A DNA stretch of 64,000 bases from an uncultured Chloroflexota bacterium (GCA_902805635.1 CADCTC010000001.1:62001-126000); one strand, 5' to 3'; positions 54,908 through 64,000 are shown, counted from the stretch's first letter. Program-made: numbers and translations. Notes: a model not told the origin generated them from the sequence alone.

Positions 54908-56284
54908 GTGACCGGCGATACTGCTCTACCAACAGGGTTACCCACGCCACCCACACCAGCGACGCTGCCACTCACTCGCTCGCTGGCGCTCTGGCAGGTG
55001 GCCGAGACCCTCATCCCCGGCGGGTCGCAGACCAACAGCAAACGGCCACAGGCGTTCGCCTTTGGCCGGTATCCCATCTTCGCGGCGCGCGCCGAGGGTA
55101 GCCGCATCTGGGATGTGGACGGCAACGAGTACGTGGACTTCGTCAACGGCCTGGGACCGATCACGCTGGGCTACCGCCACCCGGCGGTGGACCAGGCGGT
55201 GCGGGACCAGCTGGAGCACGGTGTCATCGCCGGACTGCTGTGGCCGCTGGAGGTAGAGGTGGCGCGTGGTCTGGTGGAGGCCATCCCCTGCGCAGAGCAG
55301 GCGCGCTTCTTCAAGGGTGGTGGCGAGGCGACCGCCGCCGCGGCACGCATCGCGCGCGCCGCCACGGGCCGCAGCGTCATCCTCAACGCGGGGTACCGCG
55401 GCTGGCCAGACCCGTGGGCCGCCGGTCGGGACGCTGCTGTCCCCGCGGAGCTCGAGCGGTACGTCGTGTCGTTCCCCCATGGCGACCTGGCGCAGCTGGA
55501 ACAGTTGCTCGATCAGCATCGCGGGGAGGTAGCCGCGGTCTTCACCGACGTGCGGTACGATGCCTCGTGTGACGCCGCGTATCTGCGCGGCGCGCAGGAG
55601 CTCGCCCGCGCCCACGGTGCGCTGCTGTGCTTCGACGAGATCGTCAATGGCTTCCGGCTGGCGCGCGGTGGAATGCAAGAGCATTTTGGCGTAACGCCTG
55701 ACCTCGCCTGTTTCGCCAAGGGCATCGCTAACGGCCTGCCGCTGGCAGCGGTTGTCGGACGACGGGAGGTGATGGCGCACGCCGCCTCTTCCCTGATCTC
55801 ACTCACCTACGGCGGCGAGGCGCTCTCGCTGGCGGCCTGCCGCGCCGTACTGGACATCTACGCCGCCAATGACGTTATTGGCCACCTCTGGCGAGTGGGC
55901 CGGCGACTGATGGATGGCCTGAACGCCGCCGCGGCAGGGGCCGGCGTGCCGTTCGCCTGCGTTGGCTATCCACCGATGAGCGCCATGGAGCTCCGCTTGC
56001 CAGCCGAGCAGGTGGGGCCGGCGTGGGAGCTATTCCTGGCCGAATGTGCCCTGCGCGGCGTCCTCTTCCGGCGTGGCGGGCTGAACATGATGACCTACTC
56101 GCACCAGGAAGCGGACGTCGACGCTTCGGTCCACGCGGCGGCCGGAGCGTTCGACGTGCTGCGCCGGGCCGGCTATTCCACGGAAGCAGTGGGCGGCGAT
56201 GGCCAATCGCGCGGCCAGCAGGTAGGGCCGTGGTCCAGCGCTCAGGCCGCGCCCGTAGCCGCGGGAACGGCGGTGCGGCCGTGA
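54908..56284 (+). CDS. Class-III aminotransferase / glutamate-1-semialdehyde 2,1-aminomutase-like
   Basis: DVDGNEYVDFVNGLGPITLGYRHPAVDQAV; GALLCFDEIVNGFRLARGGMQEHFGVTPDLACFAKGIANGLPLAAVVGRREVM. Confidence 0.88.
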   Translation: MTGDTALPTGLPTPPTPATLPLTRSLALWQVAETLIPGGSQTNSKRPQAFAFGRYPIFAARAEGSRIWDVDGNEYVDFVNGLGPITLGYRHPAVDQAVRDQLEHGVIAGLLWPLEVEVARGLVEAIPCAEQARFFKGGGEATAAAARIARAATGRSVILNAGYRGWPDPWAAGRDAAVPAELERYVVSFPHGDLAQLEQLLDQHRGEVAAVFTDVRYDASCDAAYLRGAQELARAHGALLCFDEIVNGFRLARGGMQEHFGVTPDLACFAKGIANGLPLAAVVGRREVMAHAASSLISLTYGGEALSLAACRAVLDIYAANDVIGHLWRVGRRLMDGLNAAAAGAGVPFACVGYPPMSAMELRLPAEQVGPAWELFLAECALRGVLFRRGGLNMMTYSHQEADVDASVHAAAGAFDVLRRAGYSTEAVGGDGQSRGQQVGPWSSAQAAPVAAGTAVRP

Positions 56285-57126
56285 CGAAGACACCGTTTGG
56301 CGACCTGCCGCCGCTGCTGGACGTGCACGGCCACCCGCTGGCGCCGCCGCGCGGCCAGGAGCAGGAGGACGCGCTCATCGCGGCGCTGGAGCGCTTCGAC
56401 TCGCGCCTGCTGGTGTCCGACCTGGGCTCGCGCAGCGCCGGCTGGGCCTATGAGCCATCGGTGGAGCACTGGCGCGAGGGCAACCAGCTGTGCGCCGAGC
56501 TGGTGTGCCGCCACCCCGACCGGCTGGCGGCGTATTGCTACGTGAACCCGGCGCACACGCGCGAGGCGCTGGACGAGTTGGAGCGCCGCCTGGTGGGCGA
56601 GGCGGACACGTTCGTCGCGCTGAAGCTGTGGGTGGCCGTGCGCTGCTCAGATACGCGGCTGGACCCGCTGATGGAGCTGTGCGCCGCCCACGGCGTGCCG
56701 GTGCTCCAGCACACCTGGCTCAAGGTCGGCGCCGCCGGTCCGGGAGCGGACAACCTGCCCGGCGAGTCCACGCCGCAGGACCTGCTCGCGCTGGCGCGCC
56801 GCCACCCGCGGGTGAAGTTCTTCGCCGGCCATACCGGCGGCGACTGGGAATGGGGCATCGCCGCGCTCAAGCAGGCCGACAACGTCTGGCTGGACGTGGC
56901 CGGCGGCGAGGCGACCGGCGGCTACGCGGACCTGGCTCTGCGCGAGGTCGGCGCCGGCCGCATCGTGTATGGCACCGACGTGTGCGGCCGTTCAGTCCCT
57001 TCCCAGCTCTCCAAGCTGCTCGCGCTCGACCTGCCGCCCGCCGACCTGGAGCGTGTCCTGTGGCGCAACGCGGCCGGCGTGCTCGGTGACCGCCTGCCGG
57101 CTAGCTGGAGTACGGTGTTCCGGTGA
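56281..57126 (+). CDS. Amidohydrolase-2-family protein (GTG start, GTGA overlap)
   Basis: LLDVHGHPLAPP; PHYSICALLY adjacent and coupled; HPRVKFFAGHTGGDWEWGIAALKQADNVWLDVAGGEAT; GRIVYGTDVCG. Confidence 0.82.
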   Translation: MTKTPFGDLPPLLDVHGHPLAPPRGQEQEDALIAALERFDSRLLVSDLGSRSAGWAYEPSVEHWREGNQLCAELVCRHPDRLAAYCYVNPAHTREALDELERRLVGEADTFVALKLWVAVRCSDTRLDPLMELCAAHGVPVLQHTWLKVGAAGPGADNLPGESTPQDLLALARRHPRVKFFAGHTGGDWEWGIAALKQADNVWLDVAGGEATGGYADLALREVGAGRIVYGTDVCGRSVPSQLSKLLALDLPPADLERVLWRNAAGVLGDRLPASWSTVFR

Positions 57127-57983
57127 TCGTTCCGTCCGATGGCCGACATTCCCTTCTCCCTTCGGGGGAAGGGCCAGGGGAGGGGTCCTACTTCGACGCC
57201 AATAGCTTCCTCGGCGAATGGCCGTCGCGCCGGCTCAACGGCTCGCCTCCCCCGGAACGTGACGCGCTCGTGTCTCAGCGCCTGCGCCTGATGGACCGGC
57301 TGGGGATCAAGCGCGCCGCCGTGTCGCTCCTGGAGGGCGTGTGGCTGAAAGACTCCGGCGTCGCCAACGCGGAGCTGCACGCGCTGCTGCGGGGCCACGA
57401 AGACCGGTTCCTGCCCCTCTACACGCTCAACCCCACTTTCCCTACGTGGGAGGAGCACCTCTCCCGCTGCGTGAACGAGTACGGTTTGCGTCCCGGCGCC
57501 GGCGCCGTCCGGCTGCTGCCCGCCTACCACGGCTACGCGCTGGAAGACGCGGCGCCGCTGCTCGACGCGCCGGCAACACTGGAGGTGGCGGTGGTGCTCA
57601 CGGTGCAACTGGAGGACATGCGCATGCAGCATCCCGGCATGCGCGTGCCGGACGTATCCCCCGCCGATGTCGTAGGTGCCATCCGCCGCTGGCCCCGCCA
57701 GCACTGGATCGTCGCCAACTGTGTGTACAACCAGGCGCGGGCCATCGGCGCCGACGTGCCGGCGGAGGCGCGTGTCTGGTTTGACCTGGCGCGCGTGCAG
57801 GGGCCTATCGACTGCGTGCGCCTGCTGTGCGACCAGCTTGGCGCGCACCGGCTCGTCTTCGGCACCAACCTGCCGCTGCACGTGCCGCACTCACCCATCC
57901 TGGAGCTGGCCGATGCCCGCCTCACCCCCGACGTGGACGCCGCGGTGCGCGCGGGGAACGCGCGCACCGCATTTGGGCTATAG
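57123..57983 (+). CDS. Amidohydrolase-2-family protein (GTG start, GTGA overlap) with repeat-derived N-terminus
   Basis: FDANSFLGEWPSRRL; RFLPLYTLNPTFPTWEEHLSRCVNEYG; RLVFGTNLPLHVPHSPILELADARL. Confidence 0.75.
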   Translation: MIVPSDGRHSLLPSGEGPGEGSYFDANSFLGEWPSRRLNGSPPPERDALVSQRLRLMDRLGIKRAAVSLLEGVWLKDSGVANAELHALLRGHEDRFLPLYTLNPTFPTWEEHLSRCVNEYGLRPGAGAVRLLPAYHGYALEDAAPLLDAPATLEVAVVLTVQLEDMRMQHPGMRVPDVSPADVVGAIRRWPRQHWIVANCVYNQARAIGADVPAEARVWFDLARVQGPIDCVRLLCDQLGAHRLVFGTNLPLHVPHSPILELADARLTPDVDAAVRAGNARTAFGL

Positions 57984-58004
57984 CGGCGTCGCCGCACCCG
58001 GAGC

Positions 58005-59402
58005 CTACTTCGGGTTGGCCTTGTTCCACTCGTCCAGGATGCGCTGCATCTCGGTCTGCGCCTCCCGTAGGGCCTGCTCCGCGGTGAGCGTGTTCGCCGG
58101 GTTTGTGGCGCTGCCCATCCACTTGTTGTAGGACGCGGCCCAGGCGCCGTTGAGCTTGGCGTAGTCCGGGTGCCCGATGATGGGTGGCGCGTACGCCGCG
58201 GCGCGCACGAATGCCTGGATGTTCTTCGGCCGGCCTTCCCCCTGCGGGTTGACGAAGGCCGACTGCGCCGTCTTCTGGTGCGCCGGGATGATGTGCCCCT
58301 TATTGCCGGCCCAGGTCAGGTGCTCCGGCCCGGCCAGCCAGGCGGCGAAGTCGGCGGCGGCTTCCTCGTTGGGGCCGCCCTTGATCACGAAGATCTCCTC
58401 GGTGCCGCAGAACGCGCCCTTGATCTTCTTGCCGCCGTCCACGAGCGTGGGCACCTCGGCGATGCCCCAGTCGAACGACTCCTTGCGGCCGGGGTCGATA
58501 CCCCAGGTGCCCATGGGGGCCGTGGCGTACCGGCTGCCGGTGAAGCCATAGGTGGCGGTCGGACCGCCGGTTATCAGGTCCGCGTTTTCCTTCGGCGTGG
58601 GCTGGATGGCGTGCCGCTCCCACAGCTCGCGCAGCAGCGTCATCACCTTGAGCGTCTGCGGGTTGTTCACCAGCACCTTGGTGCCGTCCGGGTCGAGCCA
58701 CGCGCCGCCGTAGGCGGGCGCCCACTGGGTCGTGTAGTATGCGGCGTTGGTGGCGTACACCTTCTGCGGCCCCTCACCGGCAGTCAGGCGCTTGCCCTGC
58801 GTGATCAGGTCGTCCCAGGTGTGGTCGTCTGAGAACGGCTGGACGCCCGCCTTCTGGAAGTGCGCCTTGTTCATGAAGACGGCGCTCGTATTGATCCCGA
58901 TCGGCAGGGCCAGCAGCTTCCCCCGCCACTTCATCGCCTCCACCACTTTGGGCAGGTAGTCCGCGGTGTTGATCCGCCGCGCCTTGAGGAAGTCCTCCAT
59001 GGGGCGGAACGCCTGGTGGAAGTTCCAATGCCCCACGCCGAACCACCCCAGGTCGGGCGGCTGGCCGCCGGCTAGAGTGGTGGTGAGCTTCTCGGTGGGG
59101 TTGGTGTTCCACATCGGCTCGATCGTCACGTGCGGGAACTTCTGGGAGTAGGTGCGCATGGCGTGCTCGGCCCACTCCTGCTTCGGCGGGGTATAGGTGG
59201 GCCACTCGAACACCAGCTTCACCGGCTGCTTGGCCGCCGTGCTGGACTGGCCGCCGCTACCCGTCGCCGCGCCGCACGCCCCCAGCGCCAGCGCCCCTGC
59301 CGCCGCGAGCCCGCCCGCCAGGCCGCGTCGCAAGACGCGCGCTCGGGTCATGCCACCGCCGCTCGTTCTGCCAATCGCCACTGCTTTCGCTCCTTGTCGC
59401 AT
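58005..59402 (-). CDS. Extracellular solute-binding protein (sugar ABC transporter type); start uncertain
   Basis: Signal and lipobox GALALGACGA; VKLVFEWPTYTPPKQEWAEHAMRTYSQKFPHVTIEPMWN; AADFAAWLAGPEHLTWAGNKGHIIPAHQ. Confidence 0.88.
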   Translation of the reverse strand: MRQGAKAVAIGRTSGGGMTRARVLRRGLAGGLAAAGALALGACGAATGSGGQSSTAAKQPVKLVFEWPTYTPPKQEWAEHAMRTYSQKFPHVTIEPMWNTNPTEKLTTTLAGGQPPDLGWFGVGHWNFHQAFRPMEDFLKARRINTADYLPKVVEAMKWRGKLLALPIGINTSAVFMNKAHFQKAGVQPFSDDHTWDDLITQGKRLTAGEGPQKVYATNAAYYTTQWAPAYGGAWLDPDGTKVLVNNPQTLKVMTLLRELWERHAIQPTPKENADLITGGPTATYGFTGSRYATAPMGTWGIDPGRKESFDWGIAEVPTLVDGGKKIKGAFCGTEEIFVIKGGPNEEAAADFAAWLAGPEHLTWAGNKGHIIPAHQKTAQSAFVNPQGEGRPKNIQAFVRAAAYAPPIIGHPDYAKLNGAWAASYNKWMGSATNPANTLTAEQALREAQTEMQRILDEWNKANPK

Positions 59403-59486
59403 CGTTCCGCCGCTCCGCCCCATCTCAATCCACCCTACGGCTCGCACGCTGCCCGTGTCAATGGACGGAAAGTACACTCATTGCCG

Positions 59487-60647
59487 ATGACGCAGACCGC
59501 CGCCTCCGCTTCAGCAGCGCCGTCCGCCGCACCGGCCGGCGAGCCAATCGCCTTCACGCGCGGCGTGCCGGACCCGGCGCTGCTACCCGCCCAGACGCTG
59601 GCCGATTGCTTCACTGCCGCGCTCACGCGTGACCCTACCGGCACGCTCCAATACGGCCAGCCCGCCGGCTATGGCCCGCTGCGCGCCTGGCTGGCCGAGC
59701 GCTACGGCGTGACCGAGGGGCACATCTTCATCTCTAATGGCTCGCTCCAGCTGATGGACTTCCTGGCCACGCACCTGGTCAAGCCCGGTACGGGCGCCAG
59801 CGTCCTGGTGGAGCAGCCCAGCTACGACCGCGCCATTGGTGCGTTCCGCACGCGCGGCGCGCGGGTGATTGGCATCCCCCTTCAAGACGACGGCGTCGAC
59901 CTGGACCGCCTGGAAGCGCAGCTACGCCGGCAGGTGCCGGCCTTCCTGTACCTCATCCCGGACTTCCAGAACCCTTCCGGCATCTCGCTGTCAGTGGAGA
60001 AGCGCCGCCGCCTGTTGGACCTGGCCGACCAGTACGGCTTCTGGTTGGTGGAGGACGTGCCCTACCGCCGGCTGCGCTACAGCGGCGAGCTGCTGCCCAT
60101 GCTGCGCGAGATCGACCACCCGGCCGCCGCCACGCGCGTCATCACCATGAGCTCGTACAGCAAGCTGGTCGCCCCTGCCATGCGCGTCGGCCACCTCATC
60201 GCGCCGCCGGAGATCGTTGCGGCCATGGCCAGATTGGGCGAAGACACCTACCTCACCCCTGTGCTGCCCACACAGGCTGCGCTCTACGAGTTCTTGAGCC
60301 GCGACTTGCTGGACCCTAACCTAGAAACTCTGCGCCGCACCTACGCGCCGCGCAGCCGCGCCATGACCGACGCACTGCGCCGCCACCTCCCCGGCGTCTC
60401 GTTCGCCGCGCCCGAAGGCGGCTTCTTCCTCGGACTCACGTTGCCGGCATCAGTCGACACCAACGGACTGCTCGACCGTGCCAAGGCCAACGGTCTACTG
60501 CTCTCGAACGGCAGCGCCTTCTTCGCCGATTCAGACGTGGCCGGCGAGAAGCCCGCCACCGAGCGCTTTGTCCGGCTCCCGTTCTGCGCCATCAGCGAAC
60601 AGCAGATCGAAGAGGGCGTCCGCCGGCTGGCGAAGACGGTAGGCTAG
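59487..60647 (+). CDS. PLP-dependent aminotransferase, MocR/2-aminoadipate-aminotransferase type
   Basis: EPIAFTRGVPDPALLPAQTLAD; PAFLYLIPDFQNPSGISLSVEKRRRLLDLADQYGFWLVEDVPYRRLRYSG; MSSYSKLVAPAMRVGHLIAP. Confidence 0.92.
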   Translation: MTQTAASASAAPSAAPAGEPIAFTRGVPDPALLPAQTLADCFTAALTRDPTGTLQYGQPAGYGPLRAWLAERYGVTEGHIFISNGSLQLMDFLATHLVKPGTGASVLVEQPSYDRAIGAFRTRGARVIGIPLQDDGVDLDRLEAQLRRQVPAFLYLIPDFQNPSGISLSVEKRRRLLDLADQYGFWLVEDVPYRRLRYSGELLPMLREIDHPAAATRVITMSSYSKLVAPAMRVGHLIAPPEIVAAMARLGEDTYLTPVLPTQAALYEFLSRDLLDPNLETLRRTYAPRSRAMTDALRRHLPGVSFAAPEGGFFLGLTLPASVDTNGLLDRAKANGLLLSNGSAFFADSDVAGEKPATERFVRLPFCAISEQQIEEGVRRLAKTVG

Positions 60648-60654
60648 CCGCGAG

Positions 60655-61560
60655 CTAGCACTCCACGTCCTTGCCCTCGCTCCCGAATACCGCGAGTCGC
60701 TCGGCTGGCGTGATGCGCCCTACCTCTGAGGGGATGTAGACGAACTGCAGCGCGCGCCGCCGCTTGGGCGACGCGTTGGCTGGTGTGCCGTGCTGCAGGT
60801 AGCTGTTGAAGAGCAGCACGCCACCCGGCTTGAGCGGGGCTGCCACCACGCGGCCGCGCTGCACCTGGTCGTCGCAGATCTGCCAGTCGCGCCGCCGGAA
60901 GTGCACTACCGGTCCCTCGCGGTGGCTGCCTGGGATGACGAAGAGGCAGCCGTTCTCTTCGGTCGCTTCGTCCAGCGCGATCCACGCCGTCACCACTCTC
61001 GCATCCAGCGGCAGGTTCCAGTAGGCGTGGTCCTGGTGCCAGGGCTTCTCCCGTCCGATCTTGGGCGGCTTGATCAGCGCCTTGTCCTCGAAGAGGCCCG
61101 GCTTCTCCACCCCCAAGCGCTCAGTCAGTGCCAGGAGTCTGGGATGCGTCGCGATGGCGTGCAGCCGCGCGTCCCACTGGATGAAGTGGCTGATCTTGCG
61201 CACCGCGTCTTGCTTGTTCTCGCGCGAGAGCGTGGACAGTAGCGGTCGCGCCGCCACCTCGAACTGGATGCCGCGGTAGCCGGGGTAATTGCCGTCGATC
61301 ACGTCGAGCATCCCTTCCAGCGCCGCCCGCACCTCCTCAGGAGAGAACGCGTTGTCGATCGCCAGGAATCCCTGCTCCTCGAAGAGCGCCAGCTCCGCCT
61401 CCCCCACCGCGTCGAACCCATTGAGCGTTGGGGCAACCCCGTGAAAGTCGTAGAGGTGCGGGTCATAGGCGCCGCCCGCGTACTCGTCGAACTTGCCATC
61501 TACGAGTTCGCCAGTAGCTCCATTGGGCTCGACTTCCTTGACTTGCTCAACGGCGACCAT
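60655..61560 (-). CDS. Phytanoyl-CoA dioxygenase (PhyH)-family protein
   Basis: EEQGFLAIDNAFSPEEVRAALEGML; KPWHQDHAYWNLPLDARVVTAWIALDEATEENGCLFVIPGSHREG. Confidence 0.88.
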   Translation of the reverse strand: MVAVEQVKEVEPNGATGELVDGKFDEYAGGAYDPHLYDFHGVAPTLNGFDAVGEAELALFEEQGFLAIDNAFSPEEVRAALEGMLDVIDGNYPGYRGIQFEVAARPLLSTLSRENKQDAVRKISHFIQWDARLHAIATHPRLLALTERLGVEKPGLFEDKALIKPPKIGREKPWHQDHAYWNLPLDARVVTAWIALDEATEENGCLFVIPGSHREGPVVHFRRRDWQICDDQVQRGRVVAAPLKPGGVLLFNSYLQHGTPANASPKRRRALQFVYIPSEVGRITPAERLAVFGSEGKDVEC

Positions 61561-61620
61561 CGAATGTGTTCCTCCCTCTTGCTGCACTAGCTGGGCGCTA
61601 TCACTTCCTACGCTAATGTC

Positions 61621-61694
61621 CGTTCGCCCTGCGCCCTTCGGCTCCGCTCAGGACGGGCTTGTCGAGTGGTGTGGTTCGACAGGCTCACCACGAA
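61621..61694. repeat. Dispersed palindromic repeat, diverged long form, copy E
   Basis: CGTTCGCCCTGCGCCCTTCGGCTCCGCTCAGGACGGGCTTGTCGAGTGGTGTGGTTCGACAGGCTCACCACGAA. Confidence 0.8.
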
Positions 61695-61800
61695 AAGCGT
61701 GGCGCCCCCACGTCGCACGGCTGTACTCAGGATACCGCGATTCCCTGCGCCACACGCGCCGTGCGCATCATCGTTGTCTGCCGCGGTAGACTGCCAGATC

Positions 61801-63384
61801 ATGCCCACCTTCGACCTTGTGATCGCCAGCGGTTCTGTCGTGGACGGCTCCGGAGCGCCCGCCTACCGTGCCGATGTCGGCGTCTTGAACGGCCACATCG
61901 AAGCGATTGGCGACCTCAGCGCCGCACAGGCTGCCGAGCGTTTTGACGCGAGCGGCTGCATCGTCTCCCCTGGCTTCATCGATCCCCACACCCACTCCGA
62001 CCTGCCGCTCCTGGTCAACCCTGAGGCGCACTCCAAGGTCCGCCAGGGCGTCACCACCGAGGTGATTGGCAACTGCGGCTCCAGCCCTGCTCCTATCCTG
62101 GGCCCGTACGCGGAGGAAATCCGCACGCGCGTCACCACCGCTTACCTCCAGCCGGACTGGCGGACCTACGGCGATTACCTGGATCGCCTCCGGGGAGTGA
62201 GTCCCTCGCTCAACGTGGTGCCCCTGGCCGGACACGTCACGCTGCGCACTGCCGCCATGGGGGTGGCCCAGCGTCCGCCCAGCACTGAGGAGCTGGACCG
62301 CATGCGCGAGCACCTCGTGGAGGCGCTCGACGCGGGCGCCTTCGGCATGTCCAGCGGTCTGATGACGCCGCCGTCCAGTTATGCCGATACCGAGGAGCTG
62401 GTCACCCTGGCCGAGACGCTCCACCAGCACGACGCGCTCTACTTCAGCCACATCCGTGGCGAGGGCAACACGCTGTTCCGCGCCGCCGCCGAAGCTATCG
62501 AGGTAGGTGAGCGCGCCGGCGTGCCGGTCCAGATCGCCCACCACAAGGCCGCCTTCCGCTCCAACTGGGGCCGCATGCCGCAGGTCACCCAGCTGAGCGA
62601 GTGGGCGGTCGATCGTGGCGTGGACGTGCGCTTTGACGTCTATCCCTACACCGCCGGCAGCGCGGGTCTCACCCAGCTGCTGCCCGACTGGTCGCACGAG
62701 GGTGGGCGCACCGCCCTGCTCGGCCGCCTGCACGACGCGGCCACGTGCTCCCGCGTCCGTGAGGACGTGCTTGCCTTTGGCCGTGAGTGGGACCGCATCT
62801 ACGTCACCACCGTCCACACCGAGGCCAACAAGCCGCTGGAGGGCAAGACCCTGGCCGAAGTCGCCGAGCAGCGTCGCGTCGAGCCGGTTGATGCGCTCTT
62901 CGCACTGTTGGTGGAGGAAGACGCACGCGCCGGCATGCTGCACTTCATCATGGCCGATTCAGACGTCGAGCACGTCCTCAAGCACCCGCTCTCGATGATG
63001 GGCTCCGACGGCTCGTCGCTCGCGGTCGAAGGACCGCTCTCTGCCGGCAGGCCCCATCCGCGCTCGTACGGCTGCTTCGCTCGCGTGCTCGGCCATTACG
63101 TGCGTGAGAAGCAGCTGCTTTCGCTGGAGCAGGCGGTCCACAAGATGAGCGGCGCCCCCGCGCAGCGCCTGGGCCTGCGACGTAAGGGCTTGCTGCGCTA
63201 CGGCATGGATGCGGACGTCGCCGTCTTCGATCCCACCACCGTCATCGATGCCGCCACGTACGCCTTGCCGCACCGCTACGCCGAGGGCTTCCGCTGCGTC
63301 GTCGTCAACGGACACGTCACCGTGCGCGATGGTGAGCACACCGGTGCCCGCGCCGGCAGCGTGCTGCGCCGGCAAGACCGCTGA
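61801..63384 (+). CDS. D-aminoacylase / N-acyl-D-amino-acid deacylase family amidohydrolase
   Basis: FDLVIASGSVVDGSGAPAYRADVGV; SPGFIDPHTHSDLPLLVNPEAHSKVRQGVTTEVIGNCGSSPAP; MMGSDGSSLAVEGPL. Confidence 0.9.
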   Translation: MPTFDLVIASGSVVDGSGAPAYRADVGVLNGHIEAIGDLSAAQAAERFDASGCIVSPGFIDPHTHSDLPLLVNPEAHSKVRQGVTTEVIGNCGSSPAPILGPYAEEIRTRVTTAYLQPDWRTYGDYLDRLRGVSPSLNVVPLAGHVTLRTAAMGVAQRPPSTEELDRMREHLVEALDAGAFGMSSGLMTPPSSYADTEELVTLAETLHQHDALYFSHIRGEGNTLFRAAAEAIEVGERAGVPVQIAHHKAAFRSNWGRMPQVTQLSEWAVDRGVDVRFDVYPYTAGSAGLTQLLPDWSHEGGRTALLGRLHDAATCSRVREDVLAFGREWDRIYVTTVHTEANKPLEGKTLAEVAEQRRVEPVDALFALLVEEDARAGMLHFIMADSDVEHVLKHPLSMMGSDGSSLAVEGPLSAGRPHPRSYGCFARVLGHYVREKQLLSLEQAVHKMSGAPAQRLGLRRKGLLRYGMDADVAVFDPTTVIDAATYALPHRYAEGFRCVVVNGHVTVRDGEHTGARAGSVLRRQDR

Positions 63385-63476
63385 CGGCCGTTGCGCTCGC
63401 GCATGCAGCTTCTTGGGATGCCCCACGCACCGCCCGCTATCCTCACCACGCAGTGGAAAGAGGAGACAGCCCCCGC

Positions 63477-64000
63477 ATGCCCCACGCGTGGAAGCTCACC
63501 GGCCAGAAGGTGTCGCTCACGGACTACGACACCCGCGACAATGGCGGCCTGGGCAAGGACGAGGCGCAGCCGCGCCTGGAGAAGCTGAACGACCGCCTGC
63601 GCGAGCTGCAGGAGACCATGTACGCGGCCCAACAGCATGCCGTCCTGATCGTGCTGCAGGGCATGGACACCAGCGGCAAGGACGGTACCGTCAAGAACGT
63701 GCTGGGCGGTGTCAACCCCCAGGGCTGCACCGTCTTTTCTTTCAAGCGGCCCACCGAAGAGGAGCTTGCCCACGATTTCCTGTGGCGCGTCCACCGCCAG
63801 ACACCGCGCCGGGGCATCATCACGGTCTTCAACCGCTCCCACTATGAGGACGTGCTCATCGCCCGCGTCCGCTCGCTGGTGCCGGAGAAGACCTGGCGCG
63901 TGCGCTATGACGACATCAATGCCTTCGAGCGCGTCCTGATCGACGGCAACACCATCATCATCAAGTGCTTCCTGCACATCAGCAAGGATGAGCAGGCCGA
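63477..64000 (+). CDS. Polyphosphate kinase 2 (PPK2)-family protein, 3' truncated by window edge
   Basis: MPHAWKLTGQKVSLTDYD; VLIVLQGMDTSGKDGTVKNVLGGVNPQGCTVFSFKRPTEEELAHDFLWRVHRQTPRRGIITVFNRSHYEDVLIARV. Confidence 0.92.
   Translation, partial: MPHAWKLTGQKVSLTDYDTRDNGGLGKDEAQPRLEKLNDRLRELQETMYAAQQHAVLIVLQGMDTSGKDGTVKNVLGGVNPQGCTVFSFKRPTEEELAHDFLWRVHRQTPRRGIITVFNRSHYEDVLIARVRSLVPEKTWRVRYDDINAFERVLIDGNTIIIKCFLHISKDEQA

Noticed and set aside
61768-62943. 391-aa minus-strand ORF
   Set aside because: Antisense to the well-supported D-aminoacylase gene; His/Gly/Val-rich shadow composition.
1-64000. CRISPR array
   Set aside because: No regularly spaced repeats of 24-48 bp were seen; the tandem repeats found are 15-bp contiguous units without spacers.

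Overview
A GC-rich chromosomal window, read by eye with no database searches. Gene content is compatible with a Chloroflexota-like bacterium, but that taxonomic guess is untested. Main blocks: (1) a purine cluster, guaA(3' end)-purD-purC-purS-purQ-purL-purF, 1-7715. (2) A mixed region with a two-component-type propeller protein, TIM-barrel epimerase, small membrane protein, sortase with an adjacent LPXTG-type protein, and decayed FliK/VOC remnants. (3) A fragmentary flagellar/surface island, 14.2-23.7 kb: a coiled-coil/Pro-Ala-rich protein, a flagellin with a long Gly/Ala-rich C-terminal tail, FlgN-like proteins, RmlD, and a truncated flagellin joined tail-to-tail to a truncated FlgK. (4) A dynamin-like GTPase and a sigma/anti-sigma/ABC exporter operon. 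(5) argC, an MBL-REC fusion, PilZ, MBL, a beta-helix protein, pyrE and an aldolase. (6) tRNA-Leu(TAG) followed by an McrBC-type restriction pair, then a promoter/terminator-bounded structured intergenic RNA candidate ahead of rtcB. (7) A sugar/amino-acid catabolic region, 47-63.4 kb, ending in a partial PPK2. Items that most deserve follow-up: the candidate ncRNA at about 45.30-45.52 kb, the flagellin/FlgK and FliK/VOC junctions, the flagellin tail, five copies of a dispersed palindromic repeat (one in frame inside an ABC ATPase), and three independent 15-bp in-frame tandem duplications. I found no CRISPR array, transposase or clear prophage. I did not find a system I can confidently call new.
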